DNA from: Hymenobacter norwichensis DSM 15439
Lineage (GTDB): Bacteria > Bacteroidota > Bacteroidia > Cytophagales > Hymenobacteraceae
Assembly (NCBI RefSeq): GCF_000420705.1
Contig: NZ_ATVL01000010.1
Coordinates: forward strand, 310,001 to 374,000
Length of the DNA: 64,000 bases
Reading direction: 5' to 3'
Part shown: in pieces, positions 17,500 through 25,607 of the stretch
Layout of the letters: the number at the start of each line of letters is the position of its first letter
Numbering within the stretch: position 1 is the stretch's first letter
Notes under the pieces: generated by a model
Seen by the model: only the letters and a program-made list of their open reading frames with translations
Database searches by the model: none
What the model was told of the DNA's origin: nothing
Translations under genes and position numbers: made by a program

Positions 17500-20400
17500 C
17501 TAGAACCGCAGCGTCAGGTTCACGCCCATGGTGCGGGTGGAGGGGAGCTGCCCGATTTCCACGCCGGGCAGAATAGTGCCGCCATTCAGAGCTGCCGTTT
17601 CCGGGTCGAACATGGGGAACTTGGTCCACATGGCTAGGTCGCGGCCGTAGAGGCCGATGGTGGCGCCGGTTAGGGCCTTAGTGCGGGCCAGTAGGGCGGC
17701 CGGCAAGTTGAACTCGATGCGGGCCTCGCGCAGCTTCAGGTAGGAGGCGTCGAACGAGTTGCTCTCGATGTTGGCACGGCGGTAATACTCGGCGTAGAAA
17801 GCCGCCGGAATAACCTTGGTGGTGTTGGGTGAGTAGGTGCCATCGGCATTGGCCACCACTCCGTCGCCGATGATGAAACCTTCCTCACGGCCCGGCAACG
17901 TTGATTTCAGCTTGCCCTGCTCGCTCATCTTGTGGTGAGTTTGGGAGTAGATGATGCCTCCATATTGCCCGTCGAAGAGCACACTCACCCGGAAGTTCTT
18001 GTAAGAAAACTCGTTCAGGAATCCGCCTTTCCAGTCGGCGTAGGCCCGCCCGATGTGCTTGATGTTGGCGGGCTGCACCGGCAAGCCGTCTTTGTTGTAG
18101 ATAATCTGGCCGTCGGGCGAGTAGTCGAAGCCGTAGCCCCAGATGTCGCCGGTAGTACCGCCCACGGTGGCCAGAATGGTAGCCGTACCGCCGGAGCCAA
18201 TTACCTGCTGATCAGTGAGTCCTTCGGCCAGACTCAGCACCTGATTGCGGTTGCGGGCCCAGGTGATAGTGTTTTTCCACTTGAAGGCGTTGTTGTCAAC
18301 GGGCCGGGTATTCAGCACCACTTCCACGCCCCGGTTGCGTACTTCGCCCGCGTTCAGCAGGGCGCGGGTATAGCCGGTAGTGGGGTCGATGGGAACTTCC
18401 AGAATCTGGTTTTTTGTGGTGTTCTGGTACACGGTCAGGTCGGCACCAATTCGGCCCTGGAACATCAAGTACTCCACCCCAGCCTCGTAACTGACGGTTT
18501 GCTCGGGAGTTAAGTTTTTGTTGTAGAGCGTGGTAGCTACGGAGCCTGCGCCCGGAAAGTCACTCCGGCCGTAGTACTTGCTGGTGCCGTACGGGTCGGT
18601 GTCATTGCCCACCTTGGCCGCTGACAGCCGTAGCTTGGCCAGTGAAATGGAGTTGGGCATCGGGAACAGCTCATTAAGAATGAAGCTGGTGCTGACGGAC
18701 GGGTAGAAGAACGAGTTGTTGCGGGCCGGTAAAGAACTCGACCAGTCATTGCGCCCAGTCACGTCGATAAAGATTTTATCGTCGTAGGAAGCCGTGAGCA
18801 GGCCGTAGGTGCTGTTGATGTCTTTCTCGTACACCGACGAGCCAAATAGCGTGCTGTTAACGCCGTTGGCGAGCTTGTACACACCCGGAACCACTAAGTC
18901 GCGCACCGAAGCATCGGTGCTGCGGTTGCGGCGGCGCATGGCGTTGCCGCCCACCGAGGCGCGCAGGTCGAAGTGGTCCTGGAACTGCTGGTGGTAGGTG
19001 AGCAGGAAGTCGGTGTTGACTTCGTAGTTGTTGATATCCTGCTGTTTGAAGTAGCCTTTCTGGAAGTTGGCCGTGCTGTAGGGCCGGCGCATTTCGCGCT
19101 GCTCTTGGGTCATGGCAACTCCTGAGCGTACCAGCAAGCTCAGGTTCTTGGTGAAATCGTAGGTGCCCGAAATGTTGCCGACCGTGGTGCGCGTAATGGC
19201 CGAGTTGGTCATTTCGTGGGCAATCAGGTAGGGGTTGTCAATAAACGAGCTGAACGGATGCACTTGGTCAATCTGGTCGAAGCCGTTTTTCCAGATGGTG
19301 CGATACGCGTCGAGCGGCACGTTGGGGTTCTGGAAAATCATGAAGTACGACAACGACTGGTTGTTGTAACCGGTGGCGGGCAGGTTGTCGCTGGTGCGGT
19401 TGGTGAAGTTGGCTTTGCCAGCCAGTTTCAGCTTGGGCGTGATGCTGTGGTTGACGCTCAGGGCCGCAGTGAGGCGCTCATAGCCCGTGTTGGGCATAAT
19501 CCACTCGTTTTTGGTATGGGTGATGGAGGCCCGTGCCGAGCTGGTTTCATTGCCGCCTTCCAGCGCCACGCTATTGGTGAGCGTCGAGCCGGTCCGGAAA
19601 AAGCCCTTCACGTTGTCTTCGTACGGCACCCACGGCAGTCGCTCCGCCGACTGTGCCTGCGTTACAGGGTCGTACTGGTAGTACTGCTGCCCATTGAACT
19701 TCGGCCCGAAGGCGCTGCTGGTGCCACCCGTGCTGGCTCCGTCGGCAGAGGCGCCATAGGAGTAGTACATTTCACCGGCCGCATTGAAAGACCGGCCGGT
19801 GCCTTGGCCGTATTCGTACTGGTAATCGGGCCATTTCAGCACCGTATTCACGCTGTAGTTGCTGTTCACCGTTACACCCAGCCCCTTCTTTTTGCGCGAG
19901 CCGCTTTTGGTGGTGATGATGAGGGCGCCGTTGGCGGCTCGGCTGCCGTACAAAGCAGCGGCGCTGGCGCCTTTCAGCACCGTAATGCTGGCAATATCAT
20001 CGGGGTTGATGTCGGCAATGCCGTTGCCAAAATCCACGGGTACGTCGTTGCCGGCCCCTGCGCCGTAGGCACTGCCTACGCCGGAGCTCGTGAGGCCGCT
20101 GTTCATGGGCACACCGTCTAGCACAATCAGCGCGTTATTGCCGTTAGGGTTCAGGGAGTTGTCGCCGCGCAACGAAATGCGGGTGGAATTCACCGGCCCC
20201 GAACCTGGCGAAATAAAATTCAATCCGGCCACCTTGCCCGACAACGCCTGCGAGAAGTTGTTGGGCCGGGCTTCCAGCAGTGCTTCGCCGCCAATGGTTT
20301 GGGTAGCGTAGCCCAACGCCTTCTGTTCGCGCTTGATGCCTAAGGCAGTTACTACCACCTCATTAAGCTGCTTGGTGTCGGGCGTGAGGCGGAGGTTGAG

Positions 20401-20688
20401 CTGGGTTTTGCCTTCTACCGGCACCTCGCGGGTCAGAAAGCCGATGTACGTAACCAGCAGCGTGGCGTCGGGGGCGGCATTTATAGTATAGGCACCCGTT
20501 ACGTCGGTGGAAGCACCGTTGGTGGTGCCTTTCACTACCACGGTGGCGCCCGGCAGCGCGTTGCCTTGGTCGTCGGTTACGGTGCCCGAAACGGATTGAG
20601 ATTGTGCAAAGGCAGTGCCGCTCAGAAAAAGCACGGGGATGCCCGTCGCACAGAGCCGGCTGGCTCGGGCTAAGTAACTGTGAAGCAT
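17500..20688 (-). CDS. SusC/RagA-type TonB-linked outer-membrane protein
   Basis: A 1062-residue TonB-dependent transporter. After a signal peptide (ending SGTAFAQ) comes a CarboxypepD_reg-like domain (VSGTVTDDQGNALPGATVVV). Then follow the SusC signature LNEVVVTALGIKREQKALGYA, the plug (LSGKVAGLNFISPGS, RISLRGDNSLN, NALIVLDGVPMNSG, IADINPDDIASITVLKGAS, YGSRAANGALIITTK) and a barrel ending in GVNLTLRF. It pairs with the SusD gene downstream. A -7 promoter box lies 25 bases upstream of the ATG. The SusC signature and length match the family. The ligand is not evident; the downstream phosphoesterases hint at phosphodiesters. Confidence 0.95.
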   Translation of the reverse strand: MLHSYLARASRLCATGIPVLFLSGTAFAQSQSVSGTVTDDQGNALPGATVVVKGTTNGASTDVTGAYTINAAPDATLLVTYIGFLTREVPVEGKTQLNLRLTPDTKQLNEVVVTALGIKREQKALGYATQTIGGEALLEARPNNFSQALSGKVAGLNFISPGSGPVNSTRISLRGDNSLNPNGNNALIVLDGVPMNSGLTSSGVGSAYGAGAGNDVPVDFGNGIADINPDDIASITVLKGASAAALYGSRAANGALIITTKSGSRKKKGLGVTVNSNYSVNTVLKWPDYQYEYGQGTGRSFNAAGEMYYSYGASADGASTGGTSSAFGPKFNGQQYYQYDPVTQAQSAERLPWVPYEDNVKGFFRTGSTLTNSVALEGGNETSSARASITHTKNEWIMPNTGYERLTAALSVNHSITPKLKLAGKANFTNRTSDNLPATGYNNQSLSYFMIFQNPNVPLDAYRTIWKNGFDQIDQVHPFSSFIDNPYLIAHEMTNSAITRTTVGNISGTYDFTKNLSLLVRSGVAMTQEQREMRRPYSTANFQKGYFKQQDINNYEVNTDFLLTYHQQFQDHFDLRASVGGNAMRRRNRSTDASVRDLVVPGVYKLANGVNSTLFGSSVYEKDINSTYGLLTASYDDKIFIDVTGRNDWSSSLPARNNSFFYPSVSTSFILNELFPMPNSISLAKLRLSAAKVGNDTDPYGTSKYYGRSDFPGAGSVATTLYNKNLTPEQTVSYEAGVEYLMFQGRIGADLTVYQNTTKNQILEVPIDPTTGYTRALLNAGEVRNRGVEVVLNTRPVDNNAFKWKNTITWARNRNQVLSLAEGLTDQQVIGSGGTATILATVGGTTGDIWGYGFDYSPDGQIIYNKDGLPVQPANIKHIGRAYADWKGGFLNEFSYKNFRVSVLFDGQYGGIIYSQTHHKMSEQGKLKSTLPGREEGFIIGDGVVANADGTYSPNTTKVIPAAFYAEYYRRANIESNSFDASYLKLREARIEFNLPAALLARTKALTGATIGLYGRDLAMWTKFPMFDPETAALNGGTILPGVEIGQLPSTRTMGVNLTLRF

Positions 20689-20712
20689 GATTTTGTGGAG
20701 TTATTTCAACCG

Positions 20713-20720
20713 CAAAAGTA
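20713..20720 (-). promoter_or_regulatory. -7 promoter box for the SusC gene
   Basis: On the minus strand the sequence is TACTTTTG, a perfect match to the Bacteroidota TAnnTTTG element, 24 bases upstream of the SusC ATG. No clear -33 TTTG lies at 19-21 bases. Further upstream (20765-20807) two GTATAC palindromes flank an AT-rich stretch and could be an operator, but this is only a guess. Confidence 0.5.
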
Positions 20721-20868
20721 TCTGCGCCACGTTACCGGGGTGTTACCTCAAGACTAAGTTATTGTATACTTCATAGAATAAACATACCATTTTTAGTATA
20801 CAGCCGTAACAGGATGTTAGCTAAGCAGCAGCCCAACGCCGGGCGTCCCACTGCGTACAGCTTAGCCT

Positions 20869-21477
20869 ATGCGCTATATCTCTCTTGATCTTGAAATGAC
20901 AGGTGGTAATCCCCAGCGCCATCAAATTCTGGAGCTAGCCGCTGTGGTAGAAGACACCAAGCACGTGTTGCCGCTCACTGAGTTACCCGCTTTTCGTCGC
21001 GTGGTGCGCCACCCCGAATACGTAGGCACAGCCGGGGCCTTAGCGCTCAACGCCCGCCTGCTGAAAGAGCTGGCCGGTAAAGAGCCCAACCCCGAACTGT
21101 GCACCCCCGAGGAGTTACTACCCCAGCTGCGCGAGTTTCTGTTGCTTCACGGCTTCAAGCCCGACAAAAAAGACTGCGTAGCCGTAACTATGGCCGGCAA
21201 AAACATTGCCTCCTTCGACCTGGGCTTTCTGCGCGAATTACCCGGCTATGGTACGCTAGTCCGGGCCGAGCCCGCCATGCTGGACCCCGCCGCTTTCTAC
21301 CTGAACTGGCGCAAAGATTCGCGCCTGCCTACCATGCAAATCTGCAAGGCCCGCGCCGCTTTCGAAGATGATACCGTGGCCCACGAAGCCTTGGCCGATG
21401 CCTTGGATGTGGTGCAACTCCTTCGCCCGTTTTACGAGACGCCCATGTATAAAGTGACTGAGCGAATGAGTGACTGA
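20869..21477 (+). CDS. DEDDh 3'-5' exonuclease
   Basis: A 202-residue exonuclease of the DnaQ/oligoribonuclease superfamily. ExoI motif is SLDLEMTGG (Asp and Glu ligands), ExoII is MAGKNIASFDLGFL and ExoIII is DTVAHEALADALDVV (His and Asp of the DEDDh type). The body lacks the polymerase III epsilon extension. It may degrade short RNA or DNA oligomers; the exact substrate cannot be told from sequence. The last residues (TERMSD) and stop codon overlap the left arm of a long inverted repeat, an unusual 3' end. It stands alone, divergent from SusC and convergent on the TPM gene. Confidence 0.85.
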   Translation: MRYISLDLEMTGGNPQRHQILELAAVVEDTKHVLPLTELPAFRRVVRHPEYVGTAGALALNARLLKELAGKEPNPELCTPEELLPQLREFLLLHGFKPDKKDCVAVTMAGKNIASFDLGFLRELPGYGTLVRAEPAMLDPAAFYLNWRKDSRLPTMQICKARAAFEDDTVAHEALADALDVVQLLRPFYETPMYKVTERMSD

Positions 21478-21534
21478 GTGAAGTAGCCTATACAGATGGG
21501 TACAGCCTACTTCACTTAGTCACTCATTCGCTCA
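21459..21534. repeat. 28-bp inverted repeat overlapping a gene end
   Basis: Arms at 21459-21486 and 21507-21534 match over 28 bases with one G-T wobble, around a 20-base loop. The arms are built of short words (GAGTGA, GAATGAGTGACT). The left arm includes the last codons and stop of the exonuclease gene, and the right arm ends just before the stop of the convergent TPM gene. It probably forms a two-way terminator or transcript-end hairpin. Confidence 0.8.
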
Positions 21535-21552
21535 CTCAATCACTTATCGTAG

Positions 21553-22374
21553 TTACCAGTCGCCGCTGGCGCCGCCACCGCCGGAACTGCCGCCACCAAA
21601 ACCGCCAAAGCCGCCGCCTCCACCGCCACCGAAGCCCCCTCCGCCGCCGCCAAATACGCCGCGTCCGCCAGAGAAGTCACCGAAGATGATGGGCGGAATC
21701 ATGCCACCGCCCATGCCGCGGTTGTTGCGGCCGCCACCACCTTTTGAACGGAAAATCATGAACAGCACCAGTGCCGCAATAATCACCCAAAAGGTCCAAC
21801 CGGAGCCGCTGTCGTCGTTGCTGCGGCGCTGCCGGGGCGCGGTGGTTTGGTCTGCTTTGTATTCACCTTTGGCCAGCGCAATCAGCTGGTCCGTCGCTCT
21901 GTCCAGGCCCTGGTAGTACTGCTGCTCCCGGAAGGCCGGCACAATGGTATTGGTGATGATACGCTTCGCCAGCGCATCCGGAATAGCACCTTCCAGGCCG
22001 TAGCCGGTCTGAATGCGGGCTTTCTGCTGCTGTTTAGCTACCAGCAGCAGCACGCCATTGTTGTTGCCTTTCTGCCCGATGCCCCAACTTTCGTAGAGCT
22101 TCTGAGCGTAATCGGCAATTTCGTAGTCGCCGAGCGTGGGTACGGTTACCACGGCAATCTGCGAGGAAGTGGAATCGTTGTAGGCTACTAGCTTACGTTC
22201 CAGCGCGTCCACTTCGCTGGCGCTCAGCATGCCCGCTAGGTCATTTACGAGGCGCGGCGGTGAGGGACGTGGCGGCGTGTCTTGGGCCCAGGCGCTGAAC
22301 TGGCTGCATAGCAGCAGCACCAGCAGTAGCTGCCGAAGCCACGCCCGATAAAGTACAGGAAAAGAATGCATCAT
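21553..22374 (-). CDS. TPM domain protein with Gly-rich tail (YgcG-like)
   Basis: A 273-residue membrane protein. A signal peptide (LLLVLLLCSQFSAWAQ) precedes the TPM domain, with LVNDLAGMLSASEVDALERKL, SSQIAVVTVPTLGDYEI and QTGYGLEGAIPDALAKRII. One membrane helix follows near residue 195 (WTFWVIIAALVLFMIF), and the C-terminus is a long glycine run with Trp at the end (ASGDW). This is the usual YgcG-like architecture. It overlaps the upstream TPM gene by ATGA (22371-22374), so the two are translationally coupled. With LemA it forms the common Bacteroidota lemA-TPM-TPM set, of uncertain function; roles in photosystem repair apply only to the plant homologue. Confidence 0.9.
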   Translation of the reverse strand: MMHSFPVLYRAWLRQLLLVLLLCSQFSAWAQDTPPRPSPPRLVNDLAGMLSASEVDALERKLVAYNDSTSSQIAVVTVPTLGDYEIADYAQKLYESWGIGQKGNNNGVLLLVAKQQQKARIQTGYGLEGAIPDALAKRIITNTIVPAFREQQYYQGLDRATDQLIALAKGEYKADQTTAPRQRRSNDDSGSGWTFWVIIAALVLFMIFRSKGGGGRNNRGMGGGMIPPIIFGDFSGGRGVFGGGGGGFGGGGGGGFGGFGGGSSGGGGASGDW

Positions 22375-22832
22375 GCGCGGGGGGGCTTCGGCGTGCCACT
22401 GCCAAATGAAATGGCGTCGTCGAGTTCGTTTGTGTCAGTCACCGCGTTGTAAGGGAAATACCGTTTCAGTTGCTCCCCCACCATCCGGATGCCTTGTTCC
22501 AGTCCCACTACGTATTTGCCGCTCCGAAACTGGCTGAGCACGGTCTCTTTGGTGGTTTCCCAAAACTCATCGGGCACAGCGGAATTGATACCGGCGTCGC
22601 CGATAACGGCAAACTGCCGGCTTTGCCAGGCTAGATAGAACAGTACCCCGTTGCGTTGCGCTGTGCGGTGCATGTTCAGCTCGGCAAATACCTGGGCCGC
22701 TCGGTCGAGAGGCTCGGGGGTGGGGCAGTTGTCTTCCAAATGCACTCTTATTTCGCCGGATGTGGTGATTTCAGCCTGCCGGATAGCAGCCACTAAGGCA
22801 GCTTCCTGCTCGGAGGTGAGGGGGTTAGTCAT
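22371..22832 (-). CDS. TPM domain protein (short, cytosolic type)
   Basis: A 153-residue protein with a TPM-type fold and no signal peptide or membrane span. Recognisable parts are LTSEQEAALVAAIRQAEITTSGEIRVHLE, RNGVLFYLAWQSRQFAVIGDAGIN and VVGLEQGIRMVGEQLKRYFP, typical of the shorter TPM protein next to YgcG homologues. Its stop overlaps the start of the longer TPM gene. It lies 112 bases downstream of lemA, with an imperfect inverted repeat between. Its role is unknown but context ties it to LemA and the envelope. Confidence 0.87.
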   Translation of the reverse strand: MTNPLTSEQEAALVAAIRQAEITTSGEIRVHLEDNCPTPEPLDRAAQVFAELNMHRTAQRNGVLFYLAWQSRQFAVIGDAGINSAVPDEFWETTKETVLSQFRSGKYVVGLEQGIRMVGEQLKRYFPYNAVTDTNELDDAISFGSGTPKPPRA

Positions 22833-22833
22833 A

Positions 22834-22941
22834 GGGTGGGGGCTTGGGGGCTTGCGGACTTAGGAGCTTGGCTGATATTCTGCCCTCAAGGTAGAAATAG
22901 AACACCAACCAAGCCCCCAAGACCTCAAGCCCCCAACAACC
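22834..22941. repeat. Imperfect G-rich/C-rich inverted repeat between lemA and TPM genes
   Basis: The left arm (22834-22871) is a run of GGGGGCTTG words and the right arm (22905-22941) is its rough complement, with CCAAGCCCCCAAG and CAAGCCCCCAA. The pairing is imperfect and can slip between the repeated words. A similar C-rich word string (CCAAGCTCCTAAGCC) occurs near 42711-42735, just past the DUF6526 gene. Confidence 0.65.
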
Positions 22942-22944
22942 AAA

Positions 22945-23523
22945 TTAAAACTGCACAGTAGGAGCCTTCTGCGAAGCCGCGTCGGCTTCGAAATAAGGCT
23001 TCTCTTTAAAGCCGAACATACCCGCAAACAGGTTATTCGGGAACGACTTCACAAAGCCGTTGTAGTCGTTGGTAACCGTGTTGAACTTGTTGCGCTCCAC
23101 ATTGATGCGGTTTTCGGTGCCTTCAATCTGGGCTTGTAGCTCTTGGAAATTGGCGTTGGCTTTCAGCTCAGGATAATTTTCCGATACCGCCAGCAACCGG
23201 CCCAAGCCGCTGCTCAGCTGGCTTTGGGCTTCCTGGAACTGCTTCAGGTTTTCGGGTGTCAGGTTATCGGCGTTGAGCTGCACGCTGGTCGCCTTGGCAC
23301 GGGCATTGACCACATCGGTCAGGGTGCTTTTTTCGAAGTTGGCGGCACCTTTCACGGTGTTCACCAGGTTCGGAATAAGGTCGGCACGGCGCTGATAGGC
23401 GCTCTGCACGTTGGCCCATTGGGCTTTCACGGTCTGATCTTTTGACACCATGCCGTTGTAGCCGCACGATGATTGTGACAGCAGAAGCACCAGACCAGCG
23501 AAGTAAAGAAGGAAACGTTTCAT
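22945..23523 (-). CDS. lemA: LemA family lipoprotein
   Basis: A 192-residue LemA protein. The signal peptide ends in a lipobox (LLLSQSSC, Cys near residue 20). The helical core has the family pattern VKAQWANVQSAYQRRADLIPNLVNTVKG, then ENLKQFQEAQSQLSSGLGRLLAVSENYPELKANANFQELQAQIEGTENRI, and the tail NNLFAGMFGFKEKPYFEA. LemA proteins are coiled-coil envelope proteins of unknown biochemical role and are commonly linked to TPM genes, as here. The upstream 290-base gap is AT-rich around 23625-23665 and holds the divergent promoters of lemA and the nucleotidyltransferase gene. Confidence 0.95.
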   Translation of the reverse strand: MKRFLLYFAGLVLLLSQSSCGYNGMVSKDQTVKAQWANVQSAYQRRADLIPNLVNTVKGAANFEKSTLTDVVNARAKATSVQLNADNLTPENLKQFQEAQSQLSSGLGRLLAVSENYPELKANANFQELQAQIEGTENRINVERNKFNTVTNDYNGFVKSFPNNLFAGMFGFKEKPYFEADAASQKAPTVQF

Positions 23524-23817
23524 AAAAAGTAAGGAGGGAGAGAGTTGGTAAATGGAAAGTCGGTGAACAGATGAGAAGTCGGCCCGTTCCGGCCGCTTGC
23601 CGCAGCCTCATACGGTGCTTTTGCAATAGTAAATAATATTACCGTTGCATAATATTTTAGGAGGTGCAGAACAGAGCGGCTGGCTTGCGGGTTACGTGCT
23701 CTTACAATTCCACTATTTCATCGTGCCAAAGTACGAATTCACGCCCCGACGGTTGTCTATGCGGCCGCTCCCGCCGCGATTCACTATTTTGCGGACTTAC
23801 GCCACGCTCTGTTGCTC

Positions 23818-24819
23818 ATGAAAGCTATTATTCCTGTTGCAGGTATTGGGTCGCGTTTGCGCCCGCACACGCACACGCAGCCCAAGTCTCTCGTGCCCGT
23901 GGCCGGCAACACCATCTTGGGCCACATCATCGACCGCCTAAGCGTAGCCGGCGTGCAGGAATTCGTGTTTATCATCGGCTATCTGGGCGAAAAGATTGAG
24001 AACTACGTGCGCCGCGCGTACCCCCAGATAAAGAGCACGTTTGTGGTGCAGGAGCCGCGCGAAGGCATCGGCCACGCCCTATGGCTGGCCCGCGACACGT
24101 TCCGCCACGAAGCCGACGGCATCCTGATTCTGCTCGGCGACACCATCGTGGACGTGGACCTGCCCGCCATGATGGCCACGCCCGGCAATGTGCTGGCCGT
24201 GAAGGAAGTGAAGACGCCGTCTATGTTTGGGCTGGTGGAAACCGCCCTCAACGGCCGCGTAACCAAAGTGGTGGAGAAGCCGCGCATCCCGAAGTCCAAC
24301 TACGCGCTGGTGGGTCTCTACAAGATTGCCAACGCCGAGTGGCTTGCTGCCGCCTTAGAGCGCCTCATCAGCCAGGAATTGCGCACGCACGGCGAGTTTC
24401 AGCTGACCGACGCCCTGATGATGATGATTCAAGAGGGCGCCGAAATGACCACCGCCGCCGTGGACAACTGGTTTGACTGTGGCCGCAAAGATTCGTTGCT
24501 GGAAGCCAACGCCCGCCTACTCAACCGCCCCGAGTTCCTGGACCGTCGCGACTATTCCGAGTTTCCCGACACCATCATCATCCCACCGGTCAGCATCGGC
24601 AAGGACTGCGAAATCAGCAACTCCATCATCGGCCCCAACGTGGCCATCGGCGACCGGACCATCGTCAAGAACACCATCCTGAGCGAGTCCATCATCGGGT
24701 CGTACAGTGAGTTGCGCTCCGCCGTCATGCACGACTGCATCGTCGGCTCCGACGCCCTGTTCAAAGGCACCCGCCACAGCCTCAACATCGGCGATAACAC
24801 CGAAATCGACTACAGCTAA
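23818..24819 (+). CDS. Sugar-phosphate nucleotidyltransferase with beta-helix C-terminus
   Basis: A 333-residue enzyme expected to make an NDP-sugar from a sugar-1-phosphate. The N-terminal domain has the signature PVAGIGSRLRPHTHTQPKSLVPVAG, the metal-binding GDTIVDVD and a sugar-site FQLTDALMMMI. The C-terminal part (PPVSIGKDCEISNSIIGPNVAIGDRTIV) is a left-handed parallel beta-helix of hexapeptide repeats, as in long RmlA-like or ManC/GlmU-like proteins. I chose the ATG at 23818 because MKAIIPVAG is the canonical start; a TTG two codons upstream is also in frame. The base or sugar cannot be assigned. It stands alone, convergent on the MotB-like gene with a large inverted repeat between. Confidence 0.9.
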   Translation: MKAIIPVAGIGSRLRPHTHTQPKSLVPVAGNTILGHIIDRLSVAGVQEFVFIIGYLGEKIENYVRRAYPQIKSTFVVQEPREGIGHALWLARDTFRHEADGILILLGDTIVDVDLPAMMATPGNVLAVKEVKTPSMFGLVETALNGRVTKVVEKPRIPKSNYALVGLYKIANAEWLAAALERLISQELRTHGEFQLTDALMMMIQEGAEMTTAAVDNWFDCGRKDSLLEANARLLNRPEFLDRRDYSEFPDTIIIPPVSIGKDCEISNSIIGPNVAIGDRTIVKNTILSESIIGSYSELRSAVMHDCIVGSDALFKGTRHSLNIGDNTEIDYS

Positions 24820-24822
24820 GTG

Positions 24823-24923
24823 GTGATTTGGTGAGATAGTGAAATAGTGAGTTTGATGTTCTGCTGGCGCTACTTGCGCGGTTCGAACATCAAACTCACC
24901 ATTTCACTATCTCACCAAATCAC
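24823..24923. repeat. 39-bp inverted repeat filling a convergent gap
   Basis: Arms at 24823-24861 and 24885-24923 match over 39 bases with one mismatch, around a 23-base loop. The element begins three bases after the nucleotidyltransferase stop and ends at the base before the stop codon of the MotB-like gene, so the whole gap is the hairpin. The arms consist of short words (GTGATTTG, GTGAGATAGTGAAAT). A two-way terminator is the simplest reading. Confidence 0.85.
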
Positions 24924-25595
24924 TTATTTCACCGCGTCAAGCGAGCCTATTTTGGGCTGGATTTGGATGATGAAACGCTTGTTGCGCTGTTCACGCTGAA
25001 AGCCGGTGTAGCGGCCGGCGCCGCGGTAGCCGCTGCCGCCCGGCACCAACTCCACGTTGCGCGGAAACCGGATACCCGCTTCGCGCCAGAGGTAGATAAC
25101 GGCTAGCGCCCGGTTGTAGCTAAGCTGCCGTACGGCCTGTAAGTCGGCATTGATGGGGTGGTCGGCGGGGAAGCGCGGGTCCATGGCGGCGCGGCCCTCA
25201 ATGAGCACGAGGTACTGGATACCGGCTTCTTGCTTGAGGCTTTGCATCTGGCGCAGCAGAAACCGGCCGGCTTCAATCAAGGGTTGGCGAGATGCAGCGG
25301 GTAGCTCGTAGCGGCCGGGCCGGAATTCCACCTCGAAGTTCAACTCGTAGCGCTTAAAGTCCTTGTTGTACACGAAGTAGCGCGGGTCTTCCAGCCGCTT
25401 CAGGGCCTCTTTTATCTCATCTATTTTCCGCTTCTCTTTGAGCTGTACTTTCAGCTGCGCATTGGCTGATATGAGGCCTGCTTGCTTGTCCTGAAATAGC
25501 TTGTAGCTCAGCACGAACAGCACCAGCATGGTCAGGAACAGGGCCGTCATCAGGTCCACGTAGCTGGGCCAGAAAAAATCTTTGCTTTGTTTCAC
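24924..25595 (-). CDS. MotB/OmpA-like membrane protein (ZorB-like)
   Basis: A 223-residue inner-membrane protein with one helix near residues 10-33. The helix reads FFWPSYVDLMTALFLTML and carries the Asp expected of MotB, ExbD and ZorB proton channels. A short coiled coil follows (residues about 35-70). The periplasmic part (LNFEVEFRPGRYELPAASRQPLIEAGRFLLRQM, YLVLIEGRAA, LSYNRALAVIYLWREAGI) resembles an OmpA/MotB peptidoglycan-binding fold. An insertion rich in Gly and Arg (GGSGYRGAGRY) precedes the end. It follows the MotA-like gene by 12 bases and is the last gene of the cytoskeletal-type cluster. It should form the stator with its partner. That it is an ion-driven motor is inference from the motifs. 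Confidence 0.85.
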   Translation of the reverse strand: MKQSKDFFWPSYVDLMTALFLTMLVLFVLSYKLFQDKQAGLISANAQLKVQLKEKRKIDEIKEALKRLEDPRYFVYNKDFKRYELNFEVEFRPGRYELPAASRQPLIEAGRFLLRQMQSLKQEAGIQYLVLIEGRAAMDPRFPADHPINADLQAVRQLSYNRALAVIYLWREAGIRFPRNVELVPGGSGYRGAGRYTGFQREQRNKRFIIQIQPKIGSLDAVK

Positions 25596-25607
25596 CGGCG
25601 GCGGAGG

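Noticed and set aside
24862..24888. GGTTCGAAC resembling a tRNA T-loop
   Set aside because: It is only the loop and arm edge of the inverted repeat; no acceptor stem or anticodon arm is present.
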